64,000 bases of DNA. Source: an uncultured Clostridia bacterium. Lineage in GTDB: Bacteria; Bacillota; Clostridia; Christensenellales; Christensenellaceae. How positions within the stretch are numbered: position 1 is the first letter of the stretch; each line of letters starts with the position of its first letter. This document shows, piece after piece, positions 1 through 7,889 of the stretch. Under the pieces are notes generated by a model. That model was not told the origin of the DNA. It worked only from the letters and a program-made list of their open reading frames with translations, and searched no databases. Both the position numbers and the translations under genes were made by a program. The stretch is from positions 47,335 to 111,334 of the forward strand of contig CALVMT010000091.1 in NCBI GenBank assembly GCA_944347775.1, in the 5' to 3' direction.

Positions 1-1
1 G

Positions 2-412
2 GCTGCGTACGAGCAATATAAAGAAGAAATTCAAATGGATGAAATATGTCGTATACGTGCGCGTGTGTCTATTGGTGAAGAAACAGAATTAATTCTTGAA
101 TCCGTACGGCCATATACCGAAATACAAGAAGTTTTTTCCTTGGGGGTTAAAAATGAGAAATATAAAACTTTGTCTTCACACAAGATAGCTATGGTGAAAG
201 AAATACGCTTGATATTAGAACAGGAGGATATCGAAAAAATTCGAGCAATAAAAAATATACTCCAAAGCCGAGATGAGGCTTGGGGAGCTTCGGTTAGAGT
301 ATTTGTTCGCAGTACCGGCAGAAAGTATACGCTAAAACCTGTAAAATATTCTGAAGAATTGTATAAAGAACTGGAAAATATCTTAGGAGAACAGAATATT
401 GAGGTTATTTAA
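2..412 (+). CDS. dnaE: DNA polymerase III subunit alpha, C-terminal fragment
   Basis: The reading frame is open from the left window edge, so this is the last ~136 residues of a longer gene; the ATG at 35 is internal. The fragment has the character of the DnaE C-terminus: an OB-fold-like stretch (RIRARVSIGEE) followed by the small alpha/beta tail ending in repeated 'EELYKELENIL' helices. DnaE is the replicative polymerase catalytic subunit. The next gene is pfkA, and dnaE-pfkA is a common Firmicutes order, which supports the call. The catalytic PHP and palm domains lie outside the window, so the DnaE versus PolC distinction rests on this tail and on context. Confidence 0.72.
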   Translation, partial: AAYEQYKEEIQMDEICRIRARVSIGEETELILESVRPYTEIQEVFSLGVKNEKYKTLSSHKIAMVKEIRLILEQEDIEKIRAIKNILQSRDEAWGASVRVFVRSTGRKYTLKPVKYSEELYKELENILGEQNIEVI

Positions 413-423
413 GAAATTTTTTG

Positions 424-452
424 TTGTATGCTCTTAAAAATTATGATAAAAT
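424..452 (+). promoter_or_regulatory. Putative sigma-A promoter for pfkA
   Basis: TTGTAT (424-429), a 17-base spacer and TAAAAT (447-452) lie in the 230-base gap after dnaE. The predicted 5' leader of about 185 bases before pfkA is AT-rich and I see no riboswitch or terminator in it. Confidence 0.45.
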
Positions 453-642
453 GTCGGTTGTGTGGTGAAATTTTATACAAAAATTTACAAAAAGGATATT
501 GCATTTTGGATGTCCGGCAATAAAATGTGGAAATTAAGGAATTGTTGTTCGATTTGTAAAATATGAAATTTAAACTTATTTTATCATGATGTTTATTTTT
601 TAATTTAATTCAATTTGATGAAGAATATGTTGGAGAATTCAT

Positions 643-1605
643 ATGAAAAAAATTGCGGTACTTACTAGTGGTGGGGATACACCCGTGATGAATGCGGCGA
701 TTTATTCGGTTGTACGCATGGCAAAAAGTAAAAAAATGGATGTTATGGGAATCATCAGAGGTTATTCCGGATTAATCAATGGTGATTTGGCTGAATTATT
801 GCCGGAACAGGTAGAATACATTTCTAATCAGGGAGGAACGATTTTAAAGAGTGCACGTTGTTTGGAAATGCTTACCGACGAAGGAAAACAAAAAGCAGTT
901 CAAACGTTGAAAGATTTTGGAATTGAAGGATTAATTGTTATCGGAGGAGACGGTAGTTTTAAGGGAGCAAGAGCTTTAACGCATATGGGTGTACCTGCTA
1001 TTGGGTTGCCGGGGACAATAGACAATGATATTGCTTATACAGATTATACTCTTGGATTTGATACGGCGGTCAATACAGCGGCTCAGGAAATTGCAAAAAT
1101 TCGGACAACAATGTTATCGCATGATCGCATTTGCGTAGTAGAAATTATGGGTAGACATTGCGGAGATATGGCGTTACATGCGGGAGTTGCAGCGGAAGCA
1201 GATTTTATTATAGTTCCTGAAGTTGAGTTCGACTTAGATCAAATCTGCGAGGAAATCATGGCTAGGACAGCTCGCGGTAGAGAGACAAGTATTATTGCTT
1301 TGTCGGAAGGTGCAGGAAATAGTCAAGAAGTAGCGGAATATATCAAGGAAAAAACCGGAAGAGATATGAAACATGTTGTGTTGGGATATACCCAGAGGGG
1401 TGGAGAACCAACTGTATTTGATCGTATTCTCGCGATGAAAACCGGAGCCAGAGCAGTGGAACTGCTAGCACGGGGCATTGGTGGCAGAGTTGTGGGTGTT
1501 CGGAATAATGAGATTATTGATGATGATATAGACGAAGCTTTAGCAATGCAATTGAAATTTAATTATAAATTATATGAACAATATCAGGCTATGACGAATT
1601 ATTGA
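643..1605 (+). CDS. pfkA: ATP-dependent 6-phosphofructokinase
   Basis: Phosphorylates fructose 6-phosphate with ATP in glycolysis. The length of 320 aa is usual for bacterial PfkA. Residues align one-to-one with the E. coli numbering: G10-G11-D12 at the nucleotide loop, GGDGS at 101-105 (Gly104, the mark of ATP rather than pyrophosphate enzymes), and PGTIDND at 123-129 with Gly at the position that is Lys in PPi enzymes, plus T125 and catalytic D127. MGRHCGD and QRGGEPTVFDR are also intact. One oddity: position 21, Arg in the E. coli allosteric ADP/PEP site, is Tyr here (AAIYSVVR), while Arg25 is kept; the preceding PGMN is PVMN. The gene ends at a strong hairpin, so it appears monocistronic. 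Confidence 0.95.
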   Translation: MKKIAVLTSGGDTPVMNAAIYSVVRMAKSKKMDVMGIIRGYSGLINGDLAELLPEQVEYISNQGGTILKSARCLEMLTDEGKQKAVQTLKDFGIEGLIVIGGDGSFKGARALTHMGVPAIGLPGTIDNDIAYTDYTLGFDTAVNTAAQEIAKIRTTMLSHDRICVVEIMGRHCGDMALHAGVAAEADFIIVPEVEFDLDQICEEIMARTARGRETSIIALSEGAGNSQEVAEYIKEKTGRDMKHVVLGYTQRGGEPTVFDRILAMKTGARAVELLARGIGGRVVGVRNNEIIDDDIDEALAMQLKFNYKLYEQYQAMTNY

Positions 1606-1610
1606 TCATG

Positions 1611-1636
1611 AAAAGCGCTTTTTGGCGCTTTTTTAT
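1611..1636 (+). terminator. Rho-independent terminator after pfkA
   Basis: AAAAGCGC (1611-1618) pairs with GCGCTTTT (1625-1632) across a 6-base loop and runs into a T tract. Confidence 0.85.
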
Positions 1637-1665
1637 TTTATGGCAAGCTGGGGAGAGAAAATATA

Positions 1666-3252
1666 ATGCTTAAAAAAGGCTGTGCGATTTGCTTAAGTAT
1701 ATTATTACTATTTAATATAATGGCCTGTAAAAAGGAAAGAGAATTGTTTGTATCATCGGACTTATTGGAGTATACTTTGGAAACTGCAGTAAAAAATGAT
1801 GGGCAAAGATATTTAATGCTCTATGAACAGGCCAAAAACAGCAATATACAAACGCAAAGAAAAGAAAAAATTGAACAGGCAGCGCAGATATTATTGGAAA
1901 CAGGTGAAGTCATCCCTATTTTAAACAAAACAAATTGTTATTTGCTGCAGGACGGAATAGAAAATTATTATGTTACAGCAATGGGTGTGAGTTACTTTCA
2001 AAAAGTAAAAGCGGTAGAAAAAAAGATACGTGTATGTCTGGAAGGAAAGATTTCTACTTTTGAGCCTAGTTTAGCGGAATCTAGTCTGGAAAAAAGTCTA
2101 GCAGCAAATTGTTTTTCTGGGTTATGTAGAGAAAGCGAGGCAGGAGAAATTGAATTGGAATTAGCGGAGGCTTATGAGGTTTCTTCCGATGAATTGTCTT
2201 ATCGTTTTGTTCTGCGTGAAGGGTTAAAATGGTCTGATGGACAGGAAATTACTGCTCAGGATATTGCTTACTCATGGAATCATGCGATTGCAGCAGGAAT
2301 TTTGGATGGAATAGAATATGTAGAAAAAGCAATCGCGGAGGATGAAAAAACGGTAAACATTATATTACATCAACCATATGCTTATTTTCTCAGGTTAGCG
2401 GCAGCACCGGAATTGGGAACTGTGCGGCAATATTCAACTTATAATACGATAGGAGAATACCCCGTCAGTGGAGCATATCAGCCGGTTAAAATGGAAGATG
2501 GTGTTTTAATTTGCGAGAAAAATAATGTATATTGGAATGCAAAACAAATAGATTGTGAATGTTTAGAATTTTTTGTGGATTTAGAAGAGGATAAGGCATT
2601 TAACGCATTTGAAAAAGGAGAATTAGACCTGACGGAAATTATGCCTGTAGAGCAGCGTTGGCTTGCTTGCAAAGAAAGCAAATTTTATTCTTGTAAAGAA
2701 AATTGGCAGATAGTTTGTTTAGGAATTAGCTGGTCGGGAAATTTATTTTCCGGATTATCAAAAACACAGTCTAGGCGATTATGTAATGCATTGGGTTTGC
2801 TTATAAATCGTCAATATATAGCCCTAATGACCGGGCGTCAGATAGAAATGATTGCGACAGATATAGTCGAAAGAGAGGATGGGCAAACAGATTACTATTC
2901 TGAGGATATCATGGATAATTATACTATGGCATTAGATTTGCTTTCTATGTTAAATTGGGATATTAATGAAGAAAAAAGGTTGGAGCAACCGCGAGAATTA
3001 ATTTTTGGTATTTCAAAACACAGTACTTCAGAACAGCAACTAATTGTTAAGTGCTTGCAAGAAGATTTTGGATTTGTGGGGATTGAATTAAAAATAAAAG
3101 AGTATGATACGGAACAGGAGGCTGAACAATGGATGAAAGAAGGAAAATTGGATATGGTTGCCTATTGTTTAACTTCTTCATATGGAGATGACCTTTATAT
3201 ATTAAAACCATGGGTAGAACAAGATGGCGTTTCATGGTTACAGTGGGAGTAA
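1666..3252 (+). CDS. Solute-binding lipoprotein, SBP_bac_5 (oligopeptide-binding) family
   Basis: A 528-aa extracytoplasmic binding protein. The N-terminus is a lipoprotein signal (hydrophobic core, then lipobox NIMA-C near residue 21). The family signature is visible at about residues 180-205: 'LREGLKWSDGQEITAQDIAYSW', typical of OppA/DppA-like proteins, followed by the usual 'VEKAIAEDEKTVNIIL' region. About 100 residues precede the canonical fold start (CLEGKISTFEPSLA, from about residue 128), an unusual spacer. No ABC permease or ATPase genes are adjacent, so it may serve a distant transporter or a sensory role. The start at 1666 follows GGGAGAG. Confidence 0.85.
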   Translation: MLKKGCAICLSILLLFNIMACKKERELFVSSDLLEYTLETAVKNDGQRYLMLYEQAKNSNIQTQRKEKIEQAAQILLETGEVIPILNKTNCYLLQDGIENYYVTAMGVSYFQKVKAVEKKIRVCLEGKISTFEPSLAESSLEKSLAANCFSGLCRESEAGEIELELAEAYEVSSDELSYRFVLREGLKWSDGQEITAQDIAYSWNHAIAAGILDGIEYVEKAIAEDEKTVNIILHQPYAYFLRLAAAPELGTVRQYSTYNTIGEYPVSGAYQPVKMEDGVLICEKNNVYWNAKQIDCECLEFFVDLEEDKAFNAFEKGELDLTEIMPVEQRWLACKESKFYSCKENWQIVCLGISWSGNLFSGLSKTQSRRLCNALGLLINRQYIALMTGRQIEMIATDIVEREDGQTDYYSEDIMDNYTMALDLLSMLNWDINEEKRLEQPRELIFGISKHSTSEQQLIVKCLQEDFGFVGIELKIKEYDTEQEAEQWMKEGKLDMVAYCLTSSYGDDLYILKPWVEQDGVSWLQWE

Positions 3253-3277
3253 AGCGGATAGAAAAATCGGAGGAGAA

Positions 3278-3306
3278 GCTGTTGAATATCAAAATTATTC
3301 AACAGC
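3278..3306 (+). terminator. Hairpin after the binding-protein gene, weak terminator
   Basis: GCTGTTGAAT (3278-3287) pairs with ATTCAACAGC (3297-3306). The following sequence is A-rich rather than T-rich, so termination efficiency is uncertain. Confidence 0.4.
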
Positions 3307-3312
3307 TTAAAA

Positions 3313-3352
3313 AATTCTATAAACATTTCTTGAAAGAAATGTTTATAGAATT
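3313..3352. repeat. 18-bp perfect inverted repeat upstream of the LexA-like gene
   Basis: Arm 3313-3330 is a perfect reverse complement of 3335-3352 with a 4-base loop. There is no T tract. It ends 14 bases before the -35 box of the LexA-like gene, so it may be an operator or an mRNA 3'-end stabilising hairpin for the upstream gene. Confidence 0.7.
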
Positions 3353-3366
3353 AAACATAAAAAATA

Positions 3367-3395
3367 TTGCTTAAAAGAAATGAATGTAATATAAT
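3367..3395 (+). promoter_or_regulatory. Sigma-A promoter of the LexA-like/radical SAM operon
   Basis: TTGCTT (3367-3372), a 17-base spacer and a perfect TATAAT (3390-3395). The start codon of the repressor is 33 bases downstream of the -10 box. Confidence 0.7.
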
Positions 3396-3428
3396 AAAAT
3401 ACACTTAGATACGAAAAAGGGATTTCAT

Positions 3429-4043
3429 ATGGTGAAATTGATCGAATTAATTGAAAAAGCAGTAGGAAGTTTTTCGCATAATGCGTTTTGCCGTAAAGCG
3501 GGAATAAGCGCAGGAAATTTTTCTAGAATTTTAAAAGGTCAAAGAGTTTCTCCCGAAGTGCTGCGTAAAATTGCAGCAGCATCCACGTCGGTTACTTATG
3601 ACCAACTTATGCAAGCCGCCGGATATACAACATCCGAAAAGAAAACGCAAGCGCAAAGGATTCCTGTTTATGGTAGCGTGGCGGCAGGAAGCCCAATAGA
3701 AGCAGAGGAGGATCTTTCCGGATATATTTATTTGGACTATGCACAGAAACATTTTGGTGATCATTGTTTTGCACTTAAGGTGATCGGAGATTCAATGGAT
3801 CTTGCCAATATGCCGGATGGTTGTACTGTTATTGTACAACCGCAGCAAGAAATTAGAGACGGGGAAATTGCTGCGATTAGAGTTAATGGACAGGTTACAG
3901 TTAAACGTATTTATCATCAGGATGAACATCTGGTATTAGCTCCGGCAAGCAGAAGCTCTATTTATAGACCACAGATATATTCAACAGAAGAGGATATCAG
4001 TATATTGGGTAAAGTGGTTTTGGCATTAGTAGATATTGGATGA
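3429..4043 (+). CDS. LexA-like repressor (XRE HTH + S24 peptidase)
   Basis: A 204-aa transcription factor with an N-terminal XRE-type helix-turn-helix (about residues 14-52) and a C-terminal S24/LexA self-cleavage domain (about 78-200). The autoproteolysis parts are complete: an Ala86-Gly87 cleavage dipeptide in VAAGSP, nucleophile Ser122 in GDSMD and Lys159 in TVKR. The Ser-Lys spacing of 37 matches E. coli LexA. By analogy it should be cleaved on RecA activation or respond to another stress. It is the first gene of an operon with two DNA-repair-type genes; its stop overlaps the upstream possible start of the next ORF. It is not LexA proper, whose HTH is winged and not XRE; phage-type CI/HdiR-like repressors have this architecture. 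Confidence 0.85.
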   Translation: MVKLIELIEKAVGSFSHNAFCRKAGISAGNFSRILKGQRVSPEVLRKIAAASTSVTYDQLMQAAGYTTSEKKTQAQRIPVYGSVAAGSPIEAEEDLSGYIYLDYAQKHFGDHCFALKVIGDSMDLANMPDGCTVIVQPQQEIRDGEIAAIRVNGQVTVKRIYHQDEHLVLAPASRSSIYRPQIYSTEEDISILGKVVLALVDIG

Positions 4044-4116
4044 TGCAAGATGTATGGAGCTGCTTTTTTCACGATTCTGGAGAGCGCAGTATGGATTTAA
4101 AGGAAGAAAAGTATTG

Positions 4117-5415
4117 ATGGATATATTTGATAAATTAACTATTTTGGCAGATGCAGCAAAGTATGATGTGGCTTGTACGTCTAGTGGAGCTCATCGTCGT
4201 AAACAGGCAGGGAAATTGGGAAATATTATGCCGAGGGGATGTTGCCATAGCTTTTCTGCTGATGGAAGATGTATTTCTTTACTAAAAGTATTACAAAGCA
4301 ATATATGTGCTTATGATTGTTGCTATTGCATTAATCGTAAAAGTAATGATATTCCGAGAACTTCATTTACTCCTCGTGAATTGGCGGATCTGACGATTGG
4401 ATTCTATCGGCGCAATTATATTGAAGGGCTGTTTTTAAGTTCTGCAGTAGTGAAAAACCCGAATTATACGTGTGAACTGATGTTGCAAACCCTAAGGATA
4501 TTGCGCCTGGAATATGAATTTAAGGGATATATTCATGCTAAAATTATTCCTGGAGCGGATATCTCCTATATACGGGCAATTGGTTTTTTTGCAGATCGAC
4601 TAAGTGTGAATATAGAATTGCCTTCAGAACAGAGTTTAAGATTGTTGGCGCCGGATAAAAGCAAAAAAGCGATTTTGCAACCGATGGAGCAAATACGCAA
4701 TGAGATTTTGTCAAATCGGCAGCAAATCGTAGAATATCAAAAAGGACAATCTTTTTCTAAAGCTGGGCAAAGTACTCAATTAATTGTTGGAGCGACACCG
4801 GAAAATGATTATCAAATTTTAAAATTAGCTTCGGCAATGTATCGAAAATATGCATTGAAGAGAGTATTCTTTTCTGCTTATATTCCATTAGTTGATCATC
4901 GTAACCTACCGTCTTTGGATACAAAACCGCCTTTGTTGAGAGAACATCGTTTATATCAAGCGGATTGGCTTTTGCGTTTTTATGGCTTTGAGGCAGAAGA
5001 AATTTTGGATGAGCAGAATTGTTATTTTAATCCATATTTAGATCCTAAAAGCAATTGGGCATTAAAACATATGGAATATTTTCCTGTTGAAATTAACAAA
5101 GCACCGTATAATATGCTTTTACGAATACCCGGAGTAGGCATAACAGGTGCACGTAATATTATGATTGCGCGAAAAGCGACGAAACTGGATTTTACCGATT
5201 TAAAAAAAATGAGAATAGTATTGAAAAGAGCAAAATATTTTATCACCTGTAAAGGGAAAATGATGCCAGGTATTGGTTGTGATACAAAACATGCATTAGA
5301 AGGATTGATTTTAAATCAAGGGAAAAAAAGTGCATTTTTACTAGGGGCACACCAACTAAGCTTTTTTGAACCAACTTCGGAGGATATTTATCAATGTCTG
5401 AGCGGCCAGATATAA
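4117..5415 (+). CDS. Putative DNA modification/repair radical SAM protein (TIGR03916-like)
   Basis: Matches the family typified by starts like 'xxKLxILADAAKYDVxC' and the block 'FYRRNYIEGLFLSS'. The radical SAM cluster motif is C64-X3-C68-X2-C71 (ICAYDCCYC), preceded by a Cys-rich N-terminus. A helix-hairpin-helix-like segment near residue 345 (LLRIPGVGITGARNI) suggests DNA contact. I chose ATG 4117 because it matches family N-termini and follows AAAGGAAG; an in-frame ATG at 4036 overlaps the upstream gene and would add 27 poorly fitting residues. The 3' end overlaps the partner gene by 22 bases, so translation is probably coupled. The exact substrate is unknown; spore photoproduct lyase-like chemistry is only an inference from fold and partner. 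Confidence 0.85.
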   Translation: MDIFDKLTILADAAKYDVACTSSGAHRRKQAGKLGNIMPRGCCHSFSADGRCISLLKVLQSNICAYDCCYCINRKSNDIPRTSFTPRELADLTIGFYRRNYIEGLFLSSAVVKNPNYTCELMLQTLRILRLEYEFKGYIHAKIIPGADISYIRAIGFFADRLSVNIELPSEQSLRLLAPDKSKKAILQPMEQIRNEILSNRQQIVEYQKGQSFSKAGQSTQLIVGATPENDYQILKLASAMYRKYALKRVFFSAYIPLVDHRNLPSLDTKPPLLREHRLYQADWLLRFYGFEAEEILDEQNCYFNPYLDPKSNWALKHMEYFPVEINKAPYNMLLRIPGVGITGARNIMIARKATKLDFTDLKKMRIVLKRAKYFITCKGKMMPGIGCDTKHALEGLILNQGKKSAFLLGAHQLSFFEPTSEDIYQCLSGQI

Positions 5416-6224
5416 TATATTATTATGACGGAACACTTGAAGGGCTGTTTTGTTGTATTTATGAAAGTTATGCCAAAAAAGAAATTCCGCTCGATATTAT
5501 TGATCATCATAGGGCACAACTGCAGTTTTTTAATACCAAATATATTCACACAGTTCATCAAAAAAGTGAACGCGTGAAAAATGGATTATTAAAAAAAGCA
5601 GGGAGAAAAGTATATGTGTTTATGAAAAAGGCTTTTTTGACTTGTATACCGCAAAAAGAAATAATATTGCTAAGGTTTGCTCGTTTGAGCTTTGCACAAG
5701 GAATGAAAGTAAAATCTTTATTGTCTCATCCAGATGTCGATGTGTTGAATCGTGCGGTAAAGCATCTAAATAGAGAAACGGAATTGCTGTTGGGATTCCT
5801 TCGTTTTTCAGAATACGGAGGTGTTTTAGTAAGCGTAATAGAACCGAAAAATCAAGTTTTACCGTTGTTGAAACCGCATTTTTGTGAACGGTTTTCTGGA
5901 GAAGCTTTTTTGATTTTTGATCAGACACATCATCAGGCTCTCTTATATTATAAAGGACATAGTAAAATATGTGAGATGAATGCTATACGGTTGCCGCAAG
6001 CGAATAAAGAAGAACAAGGTTTGCGCTTATTATGGAAACAATTTTATCGTACAATTGGCATTTCTTCGCGTTACAATCCTACTTGCCGAAGGACCCATAT
6101 GCCGAAACGTTATTGGCGCAATATGACAGAGTTTCAACACTTTGAGTTGCATACAGGCACGGATGAACACAATGAGGACATACTGTTAATTTGTCCAAAT
6201 TCAAATAATGGCATAAAGACTTAA
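5394..6224 (+). CDS. TIGR03915/DUF4130 putative DNA metabolism protein
   Basis: 276 aa. The family pattern is evident: start 'YYYDGTLEGLFCCIY', mid block 'ELLLGFLRFSEYGGVLVSVIEPKNQVLPLL', 'HFCERF', and the C-terminal 'SRYNPTCRRTHMPKRYW'. In many bacteria this domain is encoded next to, or fused with, a uracil-DNA-glycosylase-like domain and is paired with the radical SAM protein encoded just upstream, as here. It is thought to act in DNA repair or modification, but the reaction is not established. It overlaps the radical SAM gene by 22 bases and closes the operon begun by the LexA-like repressor. Confidence 0.8.
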   Translation: MSERPDIIYYYDGTLEGLFCCIYESYAKKEIPLDIIDHHRAQLQFFNTKYIHTVHQKSERVKNGLLKKAGRKVYVFMKKAFLTCIPQKEIILLRFARLSFAQGMKVKSLLSHPDVDVLNRAVKHLNRETELLLGFLRFSEYGGVLVSVIEPKNQVLPLLKPHFCERFSGEAFLIFDQTHHQALLYYKGHSKICEMNAIRLPQANKEEQGLRLLWKQFYRTIGISSRYNPTCRRTHMPKRYWRNMTEFQHFELHTGTDEHNEDILLICPNSNNGIKT

Positions 6225-6264
6225 ATTTAGATTGTTTAGTGATCCAAAAGGCAAAACTAAGAAT

Positions 6265-6307
6265 AAAAAGAAACTGACCGTTTAATTTACGGTCAGTTTC
6301 TTTTTTA
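6265..6307. terminator. Bidirectional terminator between the repair operon and nagA
   Basis: GAAACTGACCG (6270-6280) pairs with CGGTCAGTTTC (6290-6300). An A run precedes and a T run follows, so it can serve both converging transcripts. Confidence 0.88.
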
Positions 6308-7444
6308 ATTTAATTCATACTCAATTTGGCCGCGGATATATGTTTTTAACAACTGCAAATCCTTAGACAAAAGAACAAAGTCGGCTTTTTTTCCAATTTG
6401 AATCGTACCGATAGAGGAGTCTCCGATGGCTTTAGCAGGATTATACGTCCCCAGTTTTAATGCATGTTCTAAAGAAACATCTGTTTCCTTTAATAAATTG
6501 CGGATACCAATTAAAGGAGAAATAATAGAACCGGCTAATCTTCCGTCATCCGCCATATGCGCGGCACCATCCTTGACATAAATCTTCTGACCAGCTAATT
6601 GGAAAAAGCCTTCCCCTTGATGAGCAGGTTCTAATGCATCCGAGCAAATAAAAGTTTTATCAAAACCTTTTGCTTTCATAATTAGTTTGGCTGCATATTT
6701 GTTGATGTGATGCAAGTCCGGGATGAACTCACAGGTAATACGGTCATCAGTGAGTGTCACGCTGATTGCACCTTCTTTTCTATGATGAAATGCATACATC
6801 CCATTAAAAGTGTGTGTAACTATACTGAGCCCTTGTGCAATGGCTTGTTCCATATCGCTAGCATTTGCGTCCGTATGAGCTGCACTAACCAATATATTTT
6901 TTTGCGCCAAATATTGAATTAGTTGCATACCGCCTTTTTTTTCAGGCGCCAAGGAAACACGCCGGACGATATCTTCATTATCACCAACCATCTTTTTATA
7001 ATTTTCCAGTGTAGGATTTTGCAACATGGGGATGGCATGTGCTCCTCGATTGTCAATATTAAAGAATGGCCCTTCTATATGAGCACCTAAAATACGTGCA
7101 CCATGTGTATTATGTATCATTTCAGATTTAACTTCACTGAGAAAATGGTTAATTTTTTCAAAGGAGTCCGTAGCGTTTGTAGGACAAAACGAAGTTGTCC
7201 CTACACTTGGCAGATGTTTAACGAGATGAGCAGTACCGCCGGGCGTCAAGACATCCATACCAAAACTTCCGTGGATATGCAGGTCAATAAATCCCGGACA
7301 TAATATTGCACCTTTTGCATCAAAAGCATCTGATAATTCGCAGTGCTCATATAGTTGTTGAATTAATCCATTTTCAAAGCGTATTGCGGTGACAGGAATA
7401 AAGATTTCTCCATTAAAAATTCGAGCATTTTTTATAATAGGCAT
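6305..7444 (-). CDS. nagA: N-acetylglucosamine-6-phosphate deacetylase
   Basis: Removes the acetyl group from GlcNAc-6-phosphate in amino-sugar catabolism and peptidoglycan recycling. The 379 aa include amidohydrolase features: PGFIDLHIHGSFGMD, the metal/catalytic Glu in GAHIEGPFF, SAAHTDAN, THTFNGM followed by HHRKEG, and the catalytic Asp in CSDAL. Two motifs differ from textbook forms: AHT replaces the usual GHT/GHS, and PDLHHI replaces the usual DGxH block. Start ATG at 7444 is preceded by GGAGGA. No nagB or PTS gene is adjacent; it stands alone, converging with the repair operon and diverging from the T-box transcript. Confidence 0.9.
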   Translation of the reverse strand: MPIIKNARIFNGEIFIPVTAIRFENGLIQQLYEHCELSDAFDAKGAILCPGFIDLHIHGSFGMDVLTPGGTAHLVKHLPSVGTTSFCPTNATDSFEKINHFLSEVKSEMIHNTHGARILGAHIEGPFFNIDNRGAHAIPMLQNPTLENYKKMVGDNEDIVRRVSLAPEKKGGMQLIQYLAQKNILVSAAHTDANASDMEQAIAQGLSIVTHTFNGMYAFHHRKEGAISVTLTDDRITCEFIPDLHHINKYAAKLIMKAKGFDKTFICSDALEPAHQGEGFFQLAGQKIYVKDGAAHMADDGRLAGSIISPLIGIRNLLKETDVSLEHALKLGTYNPAKAIGDSSIGTIQIGKKADFVLLSKDLQLLKTYIRGQIEYELN

Positions 7445-7546
7445 AGAAATTCCTCCGAATAAAACTTTATGTTTATTATAAGATTATTTTTGAAAAGAGG
7501 GAAGTAAATAATAGAAAAACATAAGAAATAGAAATTAATAAAAAGA

Positions 7547-7576
7547 TTGACAATTACTTTATTGGTGTGTTATCAT
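7547..7576 (+). promoter_or_regulatory. Promoter of the T-box transcript
   Basis: A perfect TTGACA (7547-7552), an 18-base spacer and TATCAT (7571-7576) with an extended -10 TGT just before it. It is placed to start transcription at about 7583, at the T-box 5' end. Confidence 0.75.
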
Positions 7577-7584
7577 TATTACAA

Positions 7585-7864
7585 TTTTAATGGGCGATGA
7601 CGAAGAGGGTCGAAATTGGAGCTTAAAGAGAGTTGACGGATGGTGTGAGTCAATAGCGGAAAATTTCAATGACTGGTCACTTCCGAGCCGGAGAGCAGAA
7701 AGCAGAAAGTGCAAGTAGAGCTTCCCGTGAAGCTGCGTCAAGGCGATGGGTTTGATAGAACCCTTGAGGTGGCATACATTTGTATGCAATTTGAGTGGTA
7801 CCGCGGATATTGAAATTATTTTTATTTCCGTCTCAAAGAAATTTTCTTTGAGACGGTTTTTTTG
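7585..7864 (+). promoter_or_regulatory. T-box riboswitch leader, probable tRNA-Val specificity
   Basis: The landmarks are in order: a Stem I start-like GCGATGACGAAGAG (about 7592-7605), the AGAGAG and GGTGTGAGTC distal Stem I motifs, a specifier region GGTCACTTCCGAG (7675-7687), the T-box GAGTGGTACCGCGG (7793-7806), then a terminator hairpin 7828-7856 (CCGTCTCAAAGAA with its complement) and a T run. The codon best placed for reading, followed by the usual purine, is GTC (7676-7678), valine. The base after TGG in the T-box is T, which pairs with discriminator A; tRNA-Val normally has A73, while tRNA-Trp and tRNA-Ser (the codons in the other two frames) have G73. The controlled gene starts 26 bases downstream. 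Confidence 0.87.
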
Positions 7865-7889
7865 TCCCTTAAAAAGGAGGAGTGAATAC

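Noticed and set aside
643-1605. Pyrophosphate-dependent phosphofructokinase
   Set aside because: Gly104 in GGDGS and Gly in PGTIDND are the ATP-type residues; PPi enzymes have Asp and Lys there.
7671-7680. TGG (Trp) or TCA (Ser) as the T-box specifier codon
   Set aside because: They overlap GTC in the specifier region, but TGG is not followed by a purine, and both tRNAs normally have discriminator G, whereas the T-box base here (TGG-T) pairs with A.
7746-7889. N-terminal extension of the acyl-CoA synthetase
   Set aside because: The stretch is the T-box element and terminator; a proper AAAGGAGG and ATG follow at 7890.
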